A stretch of 64,000 bases of DNA from Brevundimonas sp. (GCF_029945885.1 NZ_JAQSDK010000037.1:310001-374000), one strand, 5' to 3'; positions 11,330-20,952 are shown, counted from the stretch's first letter. The notes: generated by a model not told the origin, from the sequence alone. Numbers and translations are program-made.

Positions 11330-12874
11330 TTAGTCAGCTTTCGGAAGTTCCAGCGCCACTGGGGTATTCCCCTGCGGCGTGCGGACCAGCAGGAAGACAT
11401 CGTCCCGACCGGCCTGCCGCGATGCGGCCACCGCAGCCTGGACATCGGCCACGGTCTGCGCCTGGGCCGTGCCGGCCCGCAGGACGACAAAGCCCGGCTG
11501 GAAGCGGCGGTCGCCACCGGCCGCAACACCGGTCACGACGACCCCGTCCACATCGGCGGGGATGTCATAGCGCTGGCGCAGGGCCGGGGTCAGGGCAGCC
11601 AGGTTGAGTCCGGCCACCACCTGGCCGGCGGGCGTGGCGGCGGCGGGCGGGGCATCCGGTTCAGCCGCGCCGTTGCTCGCCAGCAGATCCGCCTGCGACG
11701 GCCGCGTGCCCGAGCGGACGTTCAGGGTCTGGCGGCGGTTGTTGCGCAGGATTTCAATATGCAGGGTGTCCCCGGCCTTGGCCCGCCCCACACGCCGGGT
11801 CAGGTCGGTGGAGCTGACGATCGCCGTCCCGTTCAGGCCCACGACGATGTCCCCGGCCTGGAGTCCGGCCCGGTCAGCCGGACCATCCGCCGTCACATTG
11901 TTGATGAAGGCCCCGCGGGCCGTGTCCGGCAGGCCCATGGACGCGCGCCACGGATCAAGATCACCGATCTCGACGCCGAGATAGCCGCGCTCGATCGTCT
12001 CGCCGCGCATCAGCCGGTCGGTGATCGGCTTGGCCAGCGACGCCGGAATGGCGAAGCCGATGCCGACCGACCCGCCGGTCGGCGAGAAGATGGCCGAGTT
12101 CACCCCGATGACCCGACCGTAGATGTCGAAGGTCGGCCCGCCGGAATTGCCGCGGTTGATGGCGGCATCGATCTGCAGGAAGTCGGTATAGGGATTGTCG
12201 GTGCCGCCGATGTCGCGCGACTTGGCCGAGACGATGCCGGCCGTGGCGGTGCCGCCCAGGCCGAACGGATTGCCGACGGCAACGACCCAGTCGCCGACGC
12301 GCGGCTCGGCCTGTTCCTCAAAGCTGACGAACGGCAGCGCGCCGCCGGACACCTTGATCACGGCCAGGTCGGTCGCTTCGTCGCGGCCGATCAGACGGGC
12401 CGGCAGTTCACGGCCGTCGCTCAGCTTGACGGTGATTTCCTCGGCATTCTCGATGACGTGGTTGTTGGTAACGATGAAGCCGTCGGCCGAGATCAGGAAG
12501 CCCGACCCGGCCCCCATCGCCGTCTCGCCCTCGTCATCAGCACCCGGATTTCCGCCCGGCCCCCTGGGAATCGGCACGGCTCCCAGGCCCGGGATGGTGA
12601 TTGTCGCCGGGCGTGAGCGCTGGACCCGCGTCTTGACGTCGATCTGCACGACCGCCGGAGCGACCTGGGCGAAGATATCGGCAAAGCTGAGCGGCGCGCC
12701 CTGCGGCGGGGCGAAGGCCAGGCCCGCGGCACCGGCCGACGGGATCAGCTGGCCGACGGCCCGGGCCGGCTCGGCATGGGCACCGGGCCACTGAATGACG
12801 CCACCGGCGGTCGCGGCGGCGGCAAAGGTCAGGCCGACGGCGGCCCCCAGAATGAACTCCTTACGCTTCATCAT
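11330..12874 (-). CDS. degP: DegP/HtrA-type periplasmic serine endopeptidase
   Basis: From the double ATG at 12874/12871 (AAAGGA about 12 nt upstream) the product has about 514 aa. The signal/anchor is KEFILGAAVGLTFAAAATAG. The trypsin-like domain shows the catalytic His in VTNNHVIENAEE, Asp in RDEATDLAVIKV and Ser in NRGNSGGPTFDIYG. Two PDZ domains follow (about residues 290-380 with GYLGVEIGDLDP, and about 410-510). It degrades or refolds misfolded envelope proteins. It lies 81 nt downstream of ccmH in the order found in other Alphaproteobacteria. A GTG 12 codons further upstream is possible but overlaps the ribosome-binding site. Confidence 0.93.
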   Translation of the reverse strand: MMKRKEFILGAAVGLTFAAAATAGGVIQWPGAHAEPARAVGQLIPSAGAAGLAFAPPQGAPLSFADIFAQVAPAVVQIDVKTRVQRSRPATITIPGLGAVPIPRGPGGNPGADDEGETAMGAGSGFLISADGFIVTNNHVIENAEEITVKLSDGRELPARLIGRDEATDLAVIKVSGGALPFVSFEEQAEPRVGDWVVAVGNPFGLGGTATAGIVSAKSRDIGGTDNPYTDFLQIDAAINRGNSGGPTFDIYGRVIGVNSAIFSPTGGSVGIGFAIPASLAKPITDRLMRGETIERGYLGVEIGDLDPWRASMGLPDTARGAFINNVTADGPADRAGLQAGDIVVGLNGTAIVSSTDLTRRVGRAKAGDTLHIEILRNNRRQTLNVRSGTRPSQADLLASNGAAEPDAPPAAATPAGQVVAGLNLAALTPALRQRYDIPADVDGVVVTGVAAGGDRRFQPGFVVLRAGTAQAQTVADVQAAVAASRQAGRDDVFLLVRTPQGNTPVALELPKAD

Positions 12875-12955
12875 CTCGGGCGTGGATCCTTTCAGGCGGG
12901 TGCCGCGCACCCGTTCATCAGTGAATATAGGACGGACTGGCCTGTAACCAAACCA

Positions 12956-13477
12956 TCAAGCCCTGATGGTTGGTCCGCCCTCGTGCTCGTCATTGGGCGA
13001 AGATGAGTCAGGATCAGGGCAATCCGTCCCATCCCGCAACAGAACGGCCAGGCGGGCCTCCTCCTCCACGGACAGGGCCGCCACCTCGGGCCGCCGACGA
13101 CGTCCCACCACGACCAGACCCGCCCCGGCCAGCAACAGCAGCGTCAGGGGGCCGAACCACAGCAACCAGGTCCCGGGCCGGACCGGCGGCTGGAACAGGA
13201 CGAAATCGCCATAGCGTCTGACCAGATCCTCACGGATGGCCGCGTCGGACTGACCGGCGGCGATCTCCTCGCGCACCAGCCGGCGCATGTCGCCGGCGAT
13301 CCCCGCCGGGCTGTCGGCGATCGACTCATGCTGGCAGACGACACAGCGGATATCGGCGAACAGGGCCCGGGCCCGGGTCTCCTGGCGCGCATCGGCCAGC
13401 GGCCGGTCCGGCGGGGCCGCCGGTTCGGCGGCCATCAGACCCACAGCCGCCACGGCGATCAGCAGGACCCGCCTCAT
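12956..13477 (-). CDS. ccmH: Cytochrome c maturation protein CcmH (CycL), thioredoxin-like
   Basis: The ATG at 13477 overlaps the ccmF stop by 4 nt, giving 173 aa with a signal peptide (RRVLLIAVAAVGLMAA). The redox motif CVVCQHESI (about residues 44-52) is the family CXXC, followed by the conserved stretch DMRRLVREEIAAGQSDAAI and YGDFVLFQPP. One C-terminal membrane helix (TWLLWFGPLTLLLLAGAGLVVV) anchors it with the active site in the periplasm. It reduces apocytochrome c thiols for heme attachment. The His-Glu after the second Cys replaces the commoner Asn/Gly-Gln. Confidence 0.95.
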   Translation of the reverse strand: MRRVLLIAVAAVGLMAAEPAAPPDRPLADARQETRARALFADIRCVVCQHESIADSPAGIAGDMRRLVREEIAAGQSDAAIREDLVRRYGDFVLFQPPVRPGTWLLWFGPLTLLLLAGAGLVVVGRRRRPEVAALSVEEEARLAVLLRDGTDCPDPDSSSPNDEHEGGPTIRA

Positions 13478-15459
13478 GTCGCTTTCGGCCGGGCTCCGAC
13501 CCCGACCCTCAGACGACGATCCAGCAGCGACAGCAGGGCCCCCAGACCCATGATCGCCGGGCCGAGGAAGATCAGCCGCGCCCACGGGTTCCACCACACC
13601 CGCACGGTCCAGGCCGGCTCCCCGGCCGGCGTGGCCCGGCGCTCACCCATCACCACATAGACGTCGTCCAGACCGCGGAAATCCAGCCCGACCTCGGTCG
13701 TGGTCTGTCCCCCGGCGGGGAAGAAGCGCCGTTCGGCCACGATCGCCCGCGCCGCCGCCCCATCCGGCCGCGCCACGGTCAACCGACCCTGTTCGGCCAG
13801 ATAGTTGGGGCCCTCGACGATCTCGACCTGGTTCAGCCGCACGAGCCAGGGACCGGCGGTGACCTCACCGCCCAGGGCCACGACCTCCGCAGCCTCGACG
13901 CGATAGCCCGTCTCGACCACCGCCCCCAGGACGAAGACCCCCAGTCCGGCATGGGCCAGGGTCATGCCCCAGGTGCCCAGCGACAGTTTCCGCAACCGGC
14001 GGGCGGACGTGCCCAGCGGCCCCCGGAACAGACGGACCCGTTCGGCGATCTCGGTCAGTGTCCCCAGAATCAGCCACGCCCCGACGGCGATGCCGACGGC
14101 GGACAGCACCTGTTTCGGTTCAAACATCGCCCAGCCGGCCAGGCCGGCCACCAGGGCAAGACCCGCGGCCAGGGCCAGCCGCTGCATCGCGCCACGAACA
14201 TCACCGCGCTTCCACGCCAGCATCGGGCCCGCCGGCAGGATCAGGAAGGCGACGATCATCAGCGGGGTGAAGGTGATGGCGAACCACGGCGGCCCCACCG
14301 AAATCGTCGCGCCGGACGCCGCCTCGAGGATGAGGGGATACAGGGTCCCCAGCAGCACCGTCGCCGCCGCCGCCGTCAGAAACAGGACATTGAGGACCAG
14401 GGCTCCCTCGCGGCTGACCGGGGCGAACACGCCGCCGCCTTTCAGGGTCGGGGCCCGCCAGGCGAACAGGGCGAAGGCGAGGCCCGCCGTCAGGCCCAGA
14501 ATGGCCAGCAGCATCAGTCCCCGCTCCGGGTCCACGGCAAAGGCGTGGACGCTGGTCAGGACCCCGGAGCGCACCAGGAAGGCCCCCAGCATCGAGAAGG
14601 TAAAGGTCAGCAGGGCCAGGAAGACGGTCCAGCCCGCCAGGGCCCCGCGCCGCTCGGTCACCACGGCGGAATGCAGCAGGGCGGTGCCGGCCAGCCAGGG
14701 CATGAAGGAGGCGTTCTCGACCGGATCCCAGAACCACCAGCCGCCCCAGCCGAGTTCGTAATAGGCCCAGAAGGCCCCCAGCGTGATGCCGATGGTCAGC
14801 AGGCCCCAGCTCGCCAGGGCCCAGGGGCGCATCCAGCGGCCCCAGGCCGGCCAGAAGCTCGACTGGGCCCGCCCCTCGATCAGGGCCGCGACCGCCAGCG
14901 AGAAGGTCACCGAGAATCCGACATAGCCCGCGTAGAGTAACGGCGGATGGATGGCCAGGGCCGGATCCTGCAGCAGGGGATTCAGCGACGCCCCCTGGAA
15001 GGGGACCGGGTCCAGCCGGGCGAACGGGTTGGAGGTAAAGACGGCGAAGGCCAGAAACAGGGTCGACAGCGCGCCCTGCACGGCGACGGCCGAGGCCTTC
15101 AGACCGAACGGCAGCCCCCGGGCCCGGGCCAGGGCCCCGCCGAACACGGTCATGACCAGGCACCACAGCAGCAACGAGCCTTCGTGGCTGCCCCAGGCCG
15201 CGGCCACCTTGTAGAGCATCGGCTTGTCGGTGTGGCTGTTGGCGGCGACGTTGGCGACCGAGAAATCGCTCTGGGCAAAGGCGCTGATCAGCACCGCATA
15301 GGCCAGCACCACGGCTACGGCCGCCGCCAGAGCCGCGCCCTGGCCCGCGCTGGCGAGCACCGGACTGCGCCGGATCCGACCGGCCGCCGACAGACCCAGC
15401 TGAAGCGCCGACAGCGACATGGCCAGGATCAGGGCGAAGGCCCCGAATTCAACAATCAC
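13474..15459 (-). CDS. ccmF: Heme lyase subunit CcmF (CycK)
   Basis: The 661 aa polytopic membrane protein has about 13-15 predicted helices. The heme-handling WWD motif is visible in ELGWGGWWFWDPVENASFMP. Conserved histidine environments include AAWGSHEGSLLLW and LAIHPPLLYAGYVGFS. With CcmH and CcmI it joins heme from holo-CcmE to the CXXCH motif of apocytochromes c in the periplasm. The GTG start overlaps the ccmE stop (GTGA), indicating translational coupling in ccmIEFH. Confidence 0.97.
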   Translation of the reverse strand: MIVEFGAFALILAMSLSALQLGLSAAGRIRRSPVLASAGQGAALAAAVAVVLAYAVLISAFAQSDFSVANVAANSHTDKPMLYKVAAAWGSHEGSLLLWCLVMTVFGGALARARGLPFGLKASAVAVQGALSTLFLAFAVFTSNPFARLDPVPFQGASLNPLLQDPALAIHPPLLYAGYVGFSVTFSLAVAALIEGRAQSSFWPAWGRWMRPWALASWGLLTIGITLGAFWAYYELGWGGWWFWDPVENASFMPWLAGTALLHSAVVTERRGALAGWTVFLALLTFTFSMLGAFLVRSGVLTSVHAFAVDPERGLMLLAILGLTAGLAFALFAWRAPTLKGGGVFAPVSREGALVLNVLFLTAAAATVLLGTLYPLILEAASGATISVGPPWFAITFTPLMIVAFLILPAGPMLAWKRGDVRGAMQRLALAAGLALVAGLAGWAMFEPKQVLSAVGIAVGAWLILGTLTEIAERVRLFRGPLGTSARRLRKLSLGTWGMTLAHAGLGVFVLGAVVETGYRVEAAEVVALGGEVTAGPWLVRLNQVEIVEGPNYLAEQGRLTVARPDGAAARAIVAERRFFPAGGQTTTEVGLDFRGLDDVYVVMGERRATPAGEPAWTVRVWWNPWARLIFLGPAIMGLGALLSLLDRRLRVGVGARPKAT

Positions 15460-15926
15460 CGGTCTGTCGCTCCACCTTCAGGACGCCATTCGCCCTCCAC
15501 CTTCAGCCGTTCGGCCACCTCGCGCGGCATATAGGTCTCGTCATGCTTGGCCAGAACCTGGGTGGCGAGAAAGCGGCGGTCGGGCTCGAAGGCCCCCTGG
15601 GCCACAATCCCCTGCCCCTCGCGGAACAGGTCCGGCAACTCGCCGTGATAGGTCACCTCGGTATCGGCGGCATTGTCCGTGACGACAAAGACCACCGCGC
15701 CGTCCGGCTGATGCCGGACACTGTCGACGACCACCAGCCCGCCCAGCCGCACGACACGCCCGGCCGGGGCCTTGTCCGGCGTGGCTTCCGACGGCGAGAA
15801 GAAGAAGGTCACCGTATCGCGCAACGCCCACAGCGACAGGCCGACGGCCAGGGCGAGGATCGGCGCGACCGCGGCGACCACCCACAGACGACGTCGTGCC
15901 TTCGGTGACCGGGGAAGCCAGCTCAT
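15456..15926 (-). CDS. ccmE: Heme chaperone CcmE (CycJ)
   Basis: The 156 aa protein has one N-terminal membrane anchor (about residues 11-31, LWVVAAVAPILALAVGLSLW) and a periplasmic OB-fold domain. The conserved heme-attachment region is LAKHDETYMPREV, with the His that binds heme covalently. Also visible are VRLGGLVV and VTYHGELPDLFREGQGIVA, standard family signatures. It carries heme from the CcmABCD exporter to CcmF. Its ATG overlaps the ccmI stop. ccmABCD is not in the window. Confidence 0.96.
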   Translation of the reverse strand: MSWLPRSPKARRRLWVVAAVAPILALAVGLSLWALRDTVTFFFSPSEATPDKAPAGRVVRLGGLVVVDSVRHQPDGAVVFVVTDNAADTEVTYHGELPDLFREGQGIVAQGAFEPDRRFLATQVLAKHDETYMPREVAERLKVEGEWRPEGGATDR

Positions 15927-16756
15927 GTTCCGGCCGCTCCGGGTCCGGTCGGCGGCAGACGGCGCTCAAGGTCGATGCGGCGCGGGTCGGCCGGGTCAAG
16001 CGTGGCGATCAAGGGCCCCCACAGGGTCCGGGCCGCCTGATTGTCGCCGCGGTCCAGCGCCGCCTCACCCAGGAAATAACGCGCGCCCAGCTGGCCCGGA
16101 TCGCGCTTCAGGGCCTCGCGGAAGGCGGCTTCGGCGTCGCCACCGACGACCCCGTCCTGGGCCCGCACCAGACTCTCGCCCAGCCGGCCCCAGCTACGGG
16201 CATCATCCGGCTGGATCATCAGGGCCCGACGGAAGGCGGACGCGGCCCCGATCGGGTCCCCGGCCTCGAACCGGGCCACGCCCAGCATGACCAGGGCCTG
16301 ATGGTCCTGGGGATTGTCGCGAACGACCCGGGCCGCCACCGCGGCCAGCTGCGGCGCTTCCAGCGACTCCAGATTTCCGGCCCACTGGTCGACGCGGCGC
16401 TGGAAAGGCTGGTCGGTCTGGCCGGGGACGCCGATCAGCACATAAAGACCAAGGGCGCAGATACCCGCGACCGCCAGTCCGCCCAGGACCCAGCGACGGT
16501 CGGCGGGACGCGAGACGATCGGCACCGGCTCGCCCCGGCCGGCCAACAGGCGACGCCCGGCCTCGGCCCGCGCCGATACCCAGGCCTCGGGACTCAGAAG
16601 CCCGCGGGCCTTCAGCTGGTCCAGCTCGTCCAGTTCACGCCGGGCCAGATCGGCCGGCCCCGCGGGCTCGCCGTCAACGCCGCGCCGGGCACCGGCCAGC
16701 ACAAGGAGTCCGGCGAGCGCCGTGAGCAGTCCGGTCAGGATCCAGAATACCGTCAT
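15923..16756 (-). CDS. ccmI: Cytochrome c biogenesis protein CcmI (CycH), TPR protein
   Basis: The 277 aa protein has two membrane segments (about residues 2-22 and 90-110), a cytoplasmic loop with DELDQLKARGLLSPEAWVSA, and a periplasmic tetratricopeptide-repeat region (about 120-260) with repeats such as ALVMLGVARFEAGDPIGAAS and SWGRLGESLVRAQ. CcmI holds apocytochrome c for the CcmF/H lyase. It is the first gene of the ccmIEFH operon; the promoter should lie in the short gap 16757-16835. Confidence 0.9.
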   Translation of the reverse strand: MTVFWILTGLLTALAGLLVLAGARRGVDGEPAGPADLARRELDELDQLKARGLLSPEAWVSARAEAGRRLLAGRGEPVPIVSRPADRRWVLGGLAVAGICALGLYVLIGVPGQTDQPFQRRVDQWAGNLESLEAPQLAAVAARVVRDNPQDHQALVMLGVARFEAGDPIGAASAFRRALMIQPDDARSWGRLGESLVRAQDGVVGGDAEAAFREALKRDPGQLGARYFLGEAALDRGDNQAARTLWGPLIATLDPADPRRIDLERRLPPTGPGAAGT

Positions 16757-16835
16757 CGGCGGATGGTCTAGAGGCCGACGGGCAAGAGGGAAAGTGTTTC
16801 AACCGACATCGGCCGGGCAACATGGTCGCAGCCGG

Positions 16836-18191
16836 TCAGGCGACTGCCCTGGCGTTGCCGGCATCCGCCTTCGGCCGGGTCGCGGCCGCCACACGCCGCC
16901 TCACGGTGCGGGCGGCCTCCTCCTCATCGATCAGGACCAGGAAGTCGGCCGCGACCCTGACCAGTTCCAGCGCATTGCGCGGGTTGTCGAGCTCGCCGGC
17001 GTTCACAGAGCCGATCGCTTCTTCCGCGTAACGGCTCAGCTTCTGGGACAGGATCTCGACCACCTGTTTCCGCTCGGACTCACAGCCGAACACACCGGCA
17101 GGTCCGCGAACGGCCCCGACCAGTCGCAACAGGTCACGGGCTGCATCCACATCCGGGCCGTCGAACGGGGCGGCGAGATCCGGGGCCTTGCGGCTCATAC
17201 CACCGGCAATCTGTACCTTCGCCAGTGGCAGGGCACCGTCGACCAGTTTCTCGCTGGTCCGCAGCAGGGCACACAGCCGTTTGGAGATCGCCACCCGGGC
17301 CTGCAGGGCCGACCGGCCCCAGGGACTGTCGGGTTGAAGCTGCAGGGTCGCCTCGAGTTCAGCCAGGACCACCGAACACCAGGCCACATCCTCGATCACG
17401 GGTTCGATCGGATCCGCGCCGGACTTGAAGGCACCGACGCGTTCGACCCGCCCGATCACCCCGGCGATCAGACGGTCGACGAACCCCGCCAGCTCCGAGG
17501 CGCTGAGGAAGGATTCCCGGCCGGCCGAGCCCGAGGCCTGGGTCAGGATGCGCAGGATCAGGACGGCGTCGACGAGATGGGAGAACAGGATTTCCAGAAC
17601 CTGCTGCGCCCCGTCGGTCACGATTTCCGCGCTGTCGCGGATCATCAGGCGCAGTTCCGCGATCTGGTCACCGTCGGGGCGTTTGAGCCAGGTATCCAGC
17701 GACGACAGGCCTTTGCGGGCCAGATGGATCAGGTCGAGACTCGCCGCCAGATTCGCCAGACCACGGGTCCGCTCGGCCGGGGGTGAGAAGCTTTCGGGCC
17801 AGACGGCGTCGGGCTGGTCACGAACCACGGCGGCGGCGGCGAGACAGATTCGGTCGGCGATCCGGATGGTCTGGGGTCCATCCCGGTCGAGACGCGGCAG
17901 CAGGGCCGGTTCCCTGGCGCTGGCCAGCTTCCACAGGCGGGGCAGGACCCCGGCCGGAAAGACCACGCCTTCGACGGCATCCGGACGGGGACGGAACATC
18001 GGCAGGATCGGGCCCAGCACCAGGGCCCGCCGGCCACGGTCCACAACCTCTTCGTCCAGCAGGATCTCCAGCTGCCGGGCGCGCTCGCCCTTCATGCCCG
18101 AGACAGCCTTCTGCAACTGCTTGAGCATGGAGTCAGCGCATCGCTCAAGCAGCGGGGCCATGATCCGGTTGATGGACGCCTGTTCGGCCAT
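16836..18191 (-). CDS. Uncharacterised helical protein, 451 aa
   Basis: No family is recognised. The protein is almost wholly alpha-helical by eye, soluble, with no signal peptide, membrane helix or catalytic motif. The N-terminus MAEQASINRIMAPLLERCAD is followed by a Lys/Arg/Leu-rich stretch (SMLKQLQKAVSGMKGERAR) and then by Leu/Ala-rich helices throughout. The C-terminal end is basic (ARTVRRRVAAATRPKADAGN). Composition matches neighbouring core genes, so it is probably a vertically inherited protein of the lineage. It lies upstream of the ccm operon and faces the same way. Confidence 0.75.
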   Translation of the reverse strand: MAEQASINRIMAPLLERCADSMLKQLQKAVSGMKGERARQLEILLDEEVVDRGRRALVLGPILPMFRPRPDAVEGVVFPAGVLPRLWKLASAREPALLPRLDRDGPQTIRIADRICLAAAAVVRDQPDAVWPESFSPPAERTRGLANLAASLDLIHLARKGLSSLDTWLKRPDGDQIAELRLMIRDSAEIVTDGAQQVLEILFSHLVDAVLILRILTQASGSAGRESFLSASELAGFVDRLIAGVIGRVERVGAFKSGADPIEPVIEDVAWCSVVLAELEATLQLQPDSPWGRSALQARVAISKRLCALLRTSEKLVDGALPLAKVQIAGGMSRKAPDLAAPFDGPDVDAARDLLRLVGAVRGPAGVFGCESERKQVVEILSQKLSRYAEEAIGSVNAGELDNPRNALELVRVAADFLVLIDEEEAARTVRRRVAAATRPKADAGNARAVA

Positions 18192-18290
18192 GCCGACACC
18201 CCAGGACCGGAAGCTGCTCCGGATGCTCCAATCTGGGGGGATAGGGTTAACATCTGCTTCCCGTGATGGCGGGCCCCGGTGACGTCGGAC

Positions 18291-19727
18291 TCAGGTCTCG
18301 GCGGCGGGCAGTTCGGCAATGACCTTGAGGCCGCCCATGGCGCTGGACGCCAGCGTCAGCCGCCCCTCATAGGCCCGGACCAGCTCATCAACGATCGACA
18401 GGCCGAGACCGGACCCCGGTGCGGTTTCATCCAGCCGCGCCCCGCGCTTCAGCACCTCGTCACGCTGGTCCTCCGGCAGACCGGGTCCGTCGTCCTCGAC
18501 CACCACGGTCATCCGTCCCGGTCCGGACGAGGCCGCGACCACCCGAACGCGACGGGTCGACCATTTGCAGGCATTCTCGATCAGATTGCCGAGGATCTCC
18601 TGCAGGTCCTGGCGTTCGCCGCGGAAATCCAGCTCATCGGGGGCGCGCCAGTCGATCTCGACCCCCTTGGACTCGAACACCTGCTCCAGCATCACCGCCA
18701 TCTCGTCGATGACCCCGGCGATGGGCGTGCGCTCGCCGATCAGCTGGGCCCGGGCCGCGGCGCGCGCGCGGCGCAGGTGATGGTCAACCTGGGCCTTCAT
18801 GATGTCGGACTGGCGACGGACCATGTCCGGCAGCGCGCCCGTCGAGGTCCCGGCCTCGGCCAGCAGCACCGACAGCGGGGTCTTCAGCGCATGGGCCAGA
18901 TTGCCGACATGGGTGCGCTGACGCTCGACGGTCTCCTGATTGTGGGTCAGCAGATGGTTGACCTGATCGGCCAGCGGCTGGATCTCCAGCGGGTAGCGAT
19001 GGACGATCCGTGCCGCCTTGCCCTTGCGGACATCAGCGATCTCGTTGCGCAGGGAATAGAGCGGGCGCAGGCCGATCTGGACCTGGATCAGCACCGCCGC
19101 CGCCAGACCCAGCCCCATCACCAGCAGCACCACCCAGGTCACGGTGGCGAACTGCCGCGTATCGTTCTCGACGTCCGACCGATCGATCCCGGCCATGAAT
19201 ACCACCGGCGCGGTGCGGCCCGGCATCTGTTTCATACTGGCGGCGACCCGCAGCGGCTCTCCGCGCGGACCGACCGCATTATAGGTGATGGTCTGGCCGA
19301 AGGCCGCGCTCAGGCGCGGCGGCAGGTCCAGGGGCACCACCAGATCGGCCCCGGCCAGGGAGTCGGACCGCACCAGCGTTCTCAGCCGGCTGTCGCCGTC
19401 CGGCTCCGCCACCGCCCAGTATTTGCCGGACAGAGGCCGCAACGAGCGTGCATCCTTGATCTCGGCGGTCACGACCGTGTCGCCGCTGGCGTTCGAGGCC
19501 ACCACCACCTCGTCGATGGTGTCGCTGAGTGTATTGCCCAGCCGGCGCAGGGCCGATTCCTGGAACAGGGAGGTCAGGACCAGGCCGGTCACCACCAGGG
19601 CGATCATGATCCAGGCCGAGGCCAGCCAGATCAGACGACGGGTCAGCGACCGTCCCGGACGCCCGAACCAGCGGCCCCAGGACTCCTTTACCGGCGGATC
19701 CGTCTCGACGCCTGCGCTGTCCGTCAT
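18291..19727 (-). CDS. PhoQ-like sensor histidine kinase
   Basis: The 478 aa protein has two membrane helices (about residues 30-54 and 195-215) around a periplasmic domain. HAMP-like and HisKA regions follow, with H279 in the motif NLAHALKTPLSVLLAEA; the H-A-L-K-T-P form resembles PhoQ-type kinases. The ATPase domain has ILGNLIENACKWS, DDGPGLP and GSGLGLSIVDEL. It is the third gene of a PepSY-regulator-kinase operon, 10 nt after the regulator stop. PhoQ-type systems sense divalent cations or cationic peptides; that signal is not shown here. Confidence 0.92.
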   Translation of the reverse strand: MTDSAGVETDPPVKESWGRWFGRPGRSLTRRLIWLASAWIMIALVVTGLVLTSLFQESALRRLGNTLSDTIDEVVVASNASGDTVVTAEIKDARSLRPLSGKYWAVAEPDGDSRLRTLVRSDSLAGADLVVPLDLPPRLSAAFGQTITYNAVGPRGEPLRVAASMKQMPGRTAPVVFMAGIDRSDVENDTRQFATVTWVVLLVMGLGLAAAVLIQVQIGLRPLYSLRNEIADVRKGKAARIVHRYPLEIQPLADQVNHLLTHNQETVERQRTHVGNLAHALKTPLSVLLAEAGTSTGALPDMVRRQSDIMKAQVDHHLRRARAAARAQLIGERTPIAGVIDEMAVMLEQVFESKGVEIDWRAPDELDFRGERQDLQEILGNLIENACKWSTRRVRVVAASSGPGRMTVVVEDDGPGLPEDQRDEVLKRGARLDETAPGSGLGLSIVDELVRAYEGRLTLASSAMGGLKVIAELPAAET

Positions 19728-19737
19728 CGCGGCGCGA

Positions 19738-20418
19738 TCAGTCCGCGACCGTCTCGCCGGCCAGGGGCGTCAGCCGGTAGCCCAGGCCGCGCACCGTCTC
19801 GATCCGGTCGGCCCCGATCTTCTTGCGCAGCCGCCCGACGAAGACCTCGATCGTGTTGGAATCGCGATCAAAGTCCTGATCGTACAGATGTTCGACCAGT
19901 TCGGTCCGGCTGATGACCCGGCCCTGGTGCATCATCAGATAGTGCAGCAGCCGGTATTCCAGCGAGGTCAGCCGCAGCGGTTCGCCGCCGACACTGGCCC
20001 GGGCCGCGCGCGGGTCCAGCCTCAGGTCGCCACACGACAGGGTGGCCGATGCAATTCCGGCCGAGCGCCGCAGCAGGGCCCGCAGCCGCGCCAGCAGTTC
20101 CTCGGTATGGAAGGGCTTGGTCAGATAGTCGTCGGCCCCGGCGTCAAAGCCGGCGACCTTGTCGGACCAGGCCCCGCGGGCAGTCAGGATCAGGACCGGC
20201 GTGGTCTTGCCGTCGCGCCGCCAGCGCTCCAGCACCGAGACGCCGTCGATCTTGGGCAGGCCCAGGTCCAGCACCACCACATCATAGGGTTCGGTATCGC
20301 CCAGAAAATGCGCTTCCTCGCCGTCGGCAGCGTGATCCACCGCATAGCCGGCATCGCCCAGCGCGCCCTTCAGCTGACGGGACAGGTCAACGTCATCTTC
20401 GACCAGCAGCACGCGCAT
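19738..20418 (-). CDS. OmpR/PhoP-family response regulator
   Basis: The 226 aa protein has a receiver domain with acidic cluster E7-D8-D9, phospho-acceptor D51 (VVLDLGLPKIDGVSVLERWR) and a conserved Lys near residue 101 (YLTKPFHTEELLARL). The winged-helix domain follows, with LTSLEYRLLHYLMMHQGR and NTIEVFVGRLRKKIGADRI, and ends in the recognition-wing stretch VRGLGYRL. Its ATG directly abuts the stop of the PepSY gene. It partners the PhoQ-like kinase downstream. Confidence 0.95.
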   Translation of the reverse strand: MRVLLVEDDVDLSRQLKGALGDAGYAVDHAADGEEAHFLGDTEPYDVVVLDLGLPKIDGVSVLERWRRDGKTTPVLILTARGAWSDKVAGFDAGADDYLTKPFHTEELLARLRALLRRSAGIASATLSCGDLRLDPRAARASVGGEPLRLTSLEYRLLHYLMMHQGRVISRTELVEHLYDQDFDRDSNTIEVFVGRLRKKIGADRIETVRGLGYRLTPLAGETVAD

Positions 20419-20724
20419 TCAACGCTCTCCAATGATGCGGCCGCTGCGCGCGTCCACGGTAATGTCGGCGATCCGGCCGTCCGGATAGGCCCAGCGCACC
20501 ACGATGACATTGCCGCGGTCGCTGGCGTTCAGATAGCGGCCGGGCCGGCCGGCGCGGACACTACGTTCGGCCTCGGCCAGGCTGATGCGTTGATCGGGCT
20601 GGGCCTGGCGCTGACGCGGCTCCTCGCGCTGGCCGCGCGACTGGTCAAGGTCACGCGCAACCGCATCGGCCATCGGCACGGCGGTCATCAGGGCGGCAAG
20701 GAGAAGAACGCGGATACGGGTCAT
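20419..20724 (-). CDS. Small secreted PepSY-like protein
   Basis: The start at 20724 gives 101 aa with a signal peptide (TRIRVLLLAALMTAVPMADA). The mature part ends in a PepSY-like module: ISLAEAERSVRAGRPGRYLN, then IVVRWAYPDGRIADITVDAR. Small periplasmic PepSY proteins encoded with PhoPQ-type systems often modulate the kinase. It is the first gene of the operon, directly adjoining the regulator gene. The module is very short, so the domain call is moderate. Confidence 0.75.
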   Translation of the reverse strand: MTRIRVLLLAALMTAVPMADAVARDLDQSRGQREEPRQRQAQPDQRISLAEAERSVRAGRPGRYLNASDRGNVIVVRWAYPDGRIADITVDARSGRIIGER

Positions 20725-20925
20725 GAATACGGGTCTAGGCCTCAGCCTCTGAACGGCGGCTGAACAGCGACTGTAGGGATATTTAACCGCCATGGGCAGT
20801 CCGTTCGCCCAAACAGATGCGGTCGTCCACGCACCGCCCCGCACATGAACCGCAGATGACCCGCGCCGTTCAGATCAGGCTCAGCCGCCAGGCGTCAGTG
20901 TTCATTCCAACGCAGCCCCCCCCCG

Positions 20926-20934
20926 GACTGCGAC
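20926..20934 (+). repeat. C9 homopolymer in the leader of the downstream gene, within a small inverted repeat
   Basis: Nine C residues end 18 nt before the ATG at 20953, just upstream of the GGAAGGA ribosome-binding site. They are framed by CGCAG and CTGCG, which can pair. Homopolymers of this length can slip during replication; here slippage would change leader length, not reading frame. Confidence 0.6.
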
Positions 20935-20952
20935 AATGGAAGGACCGACCCG

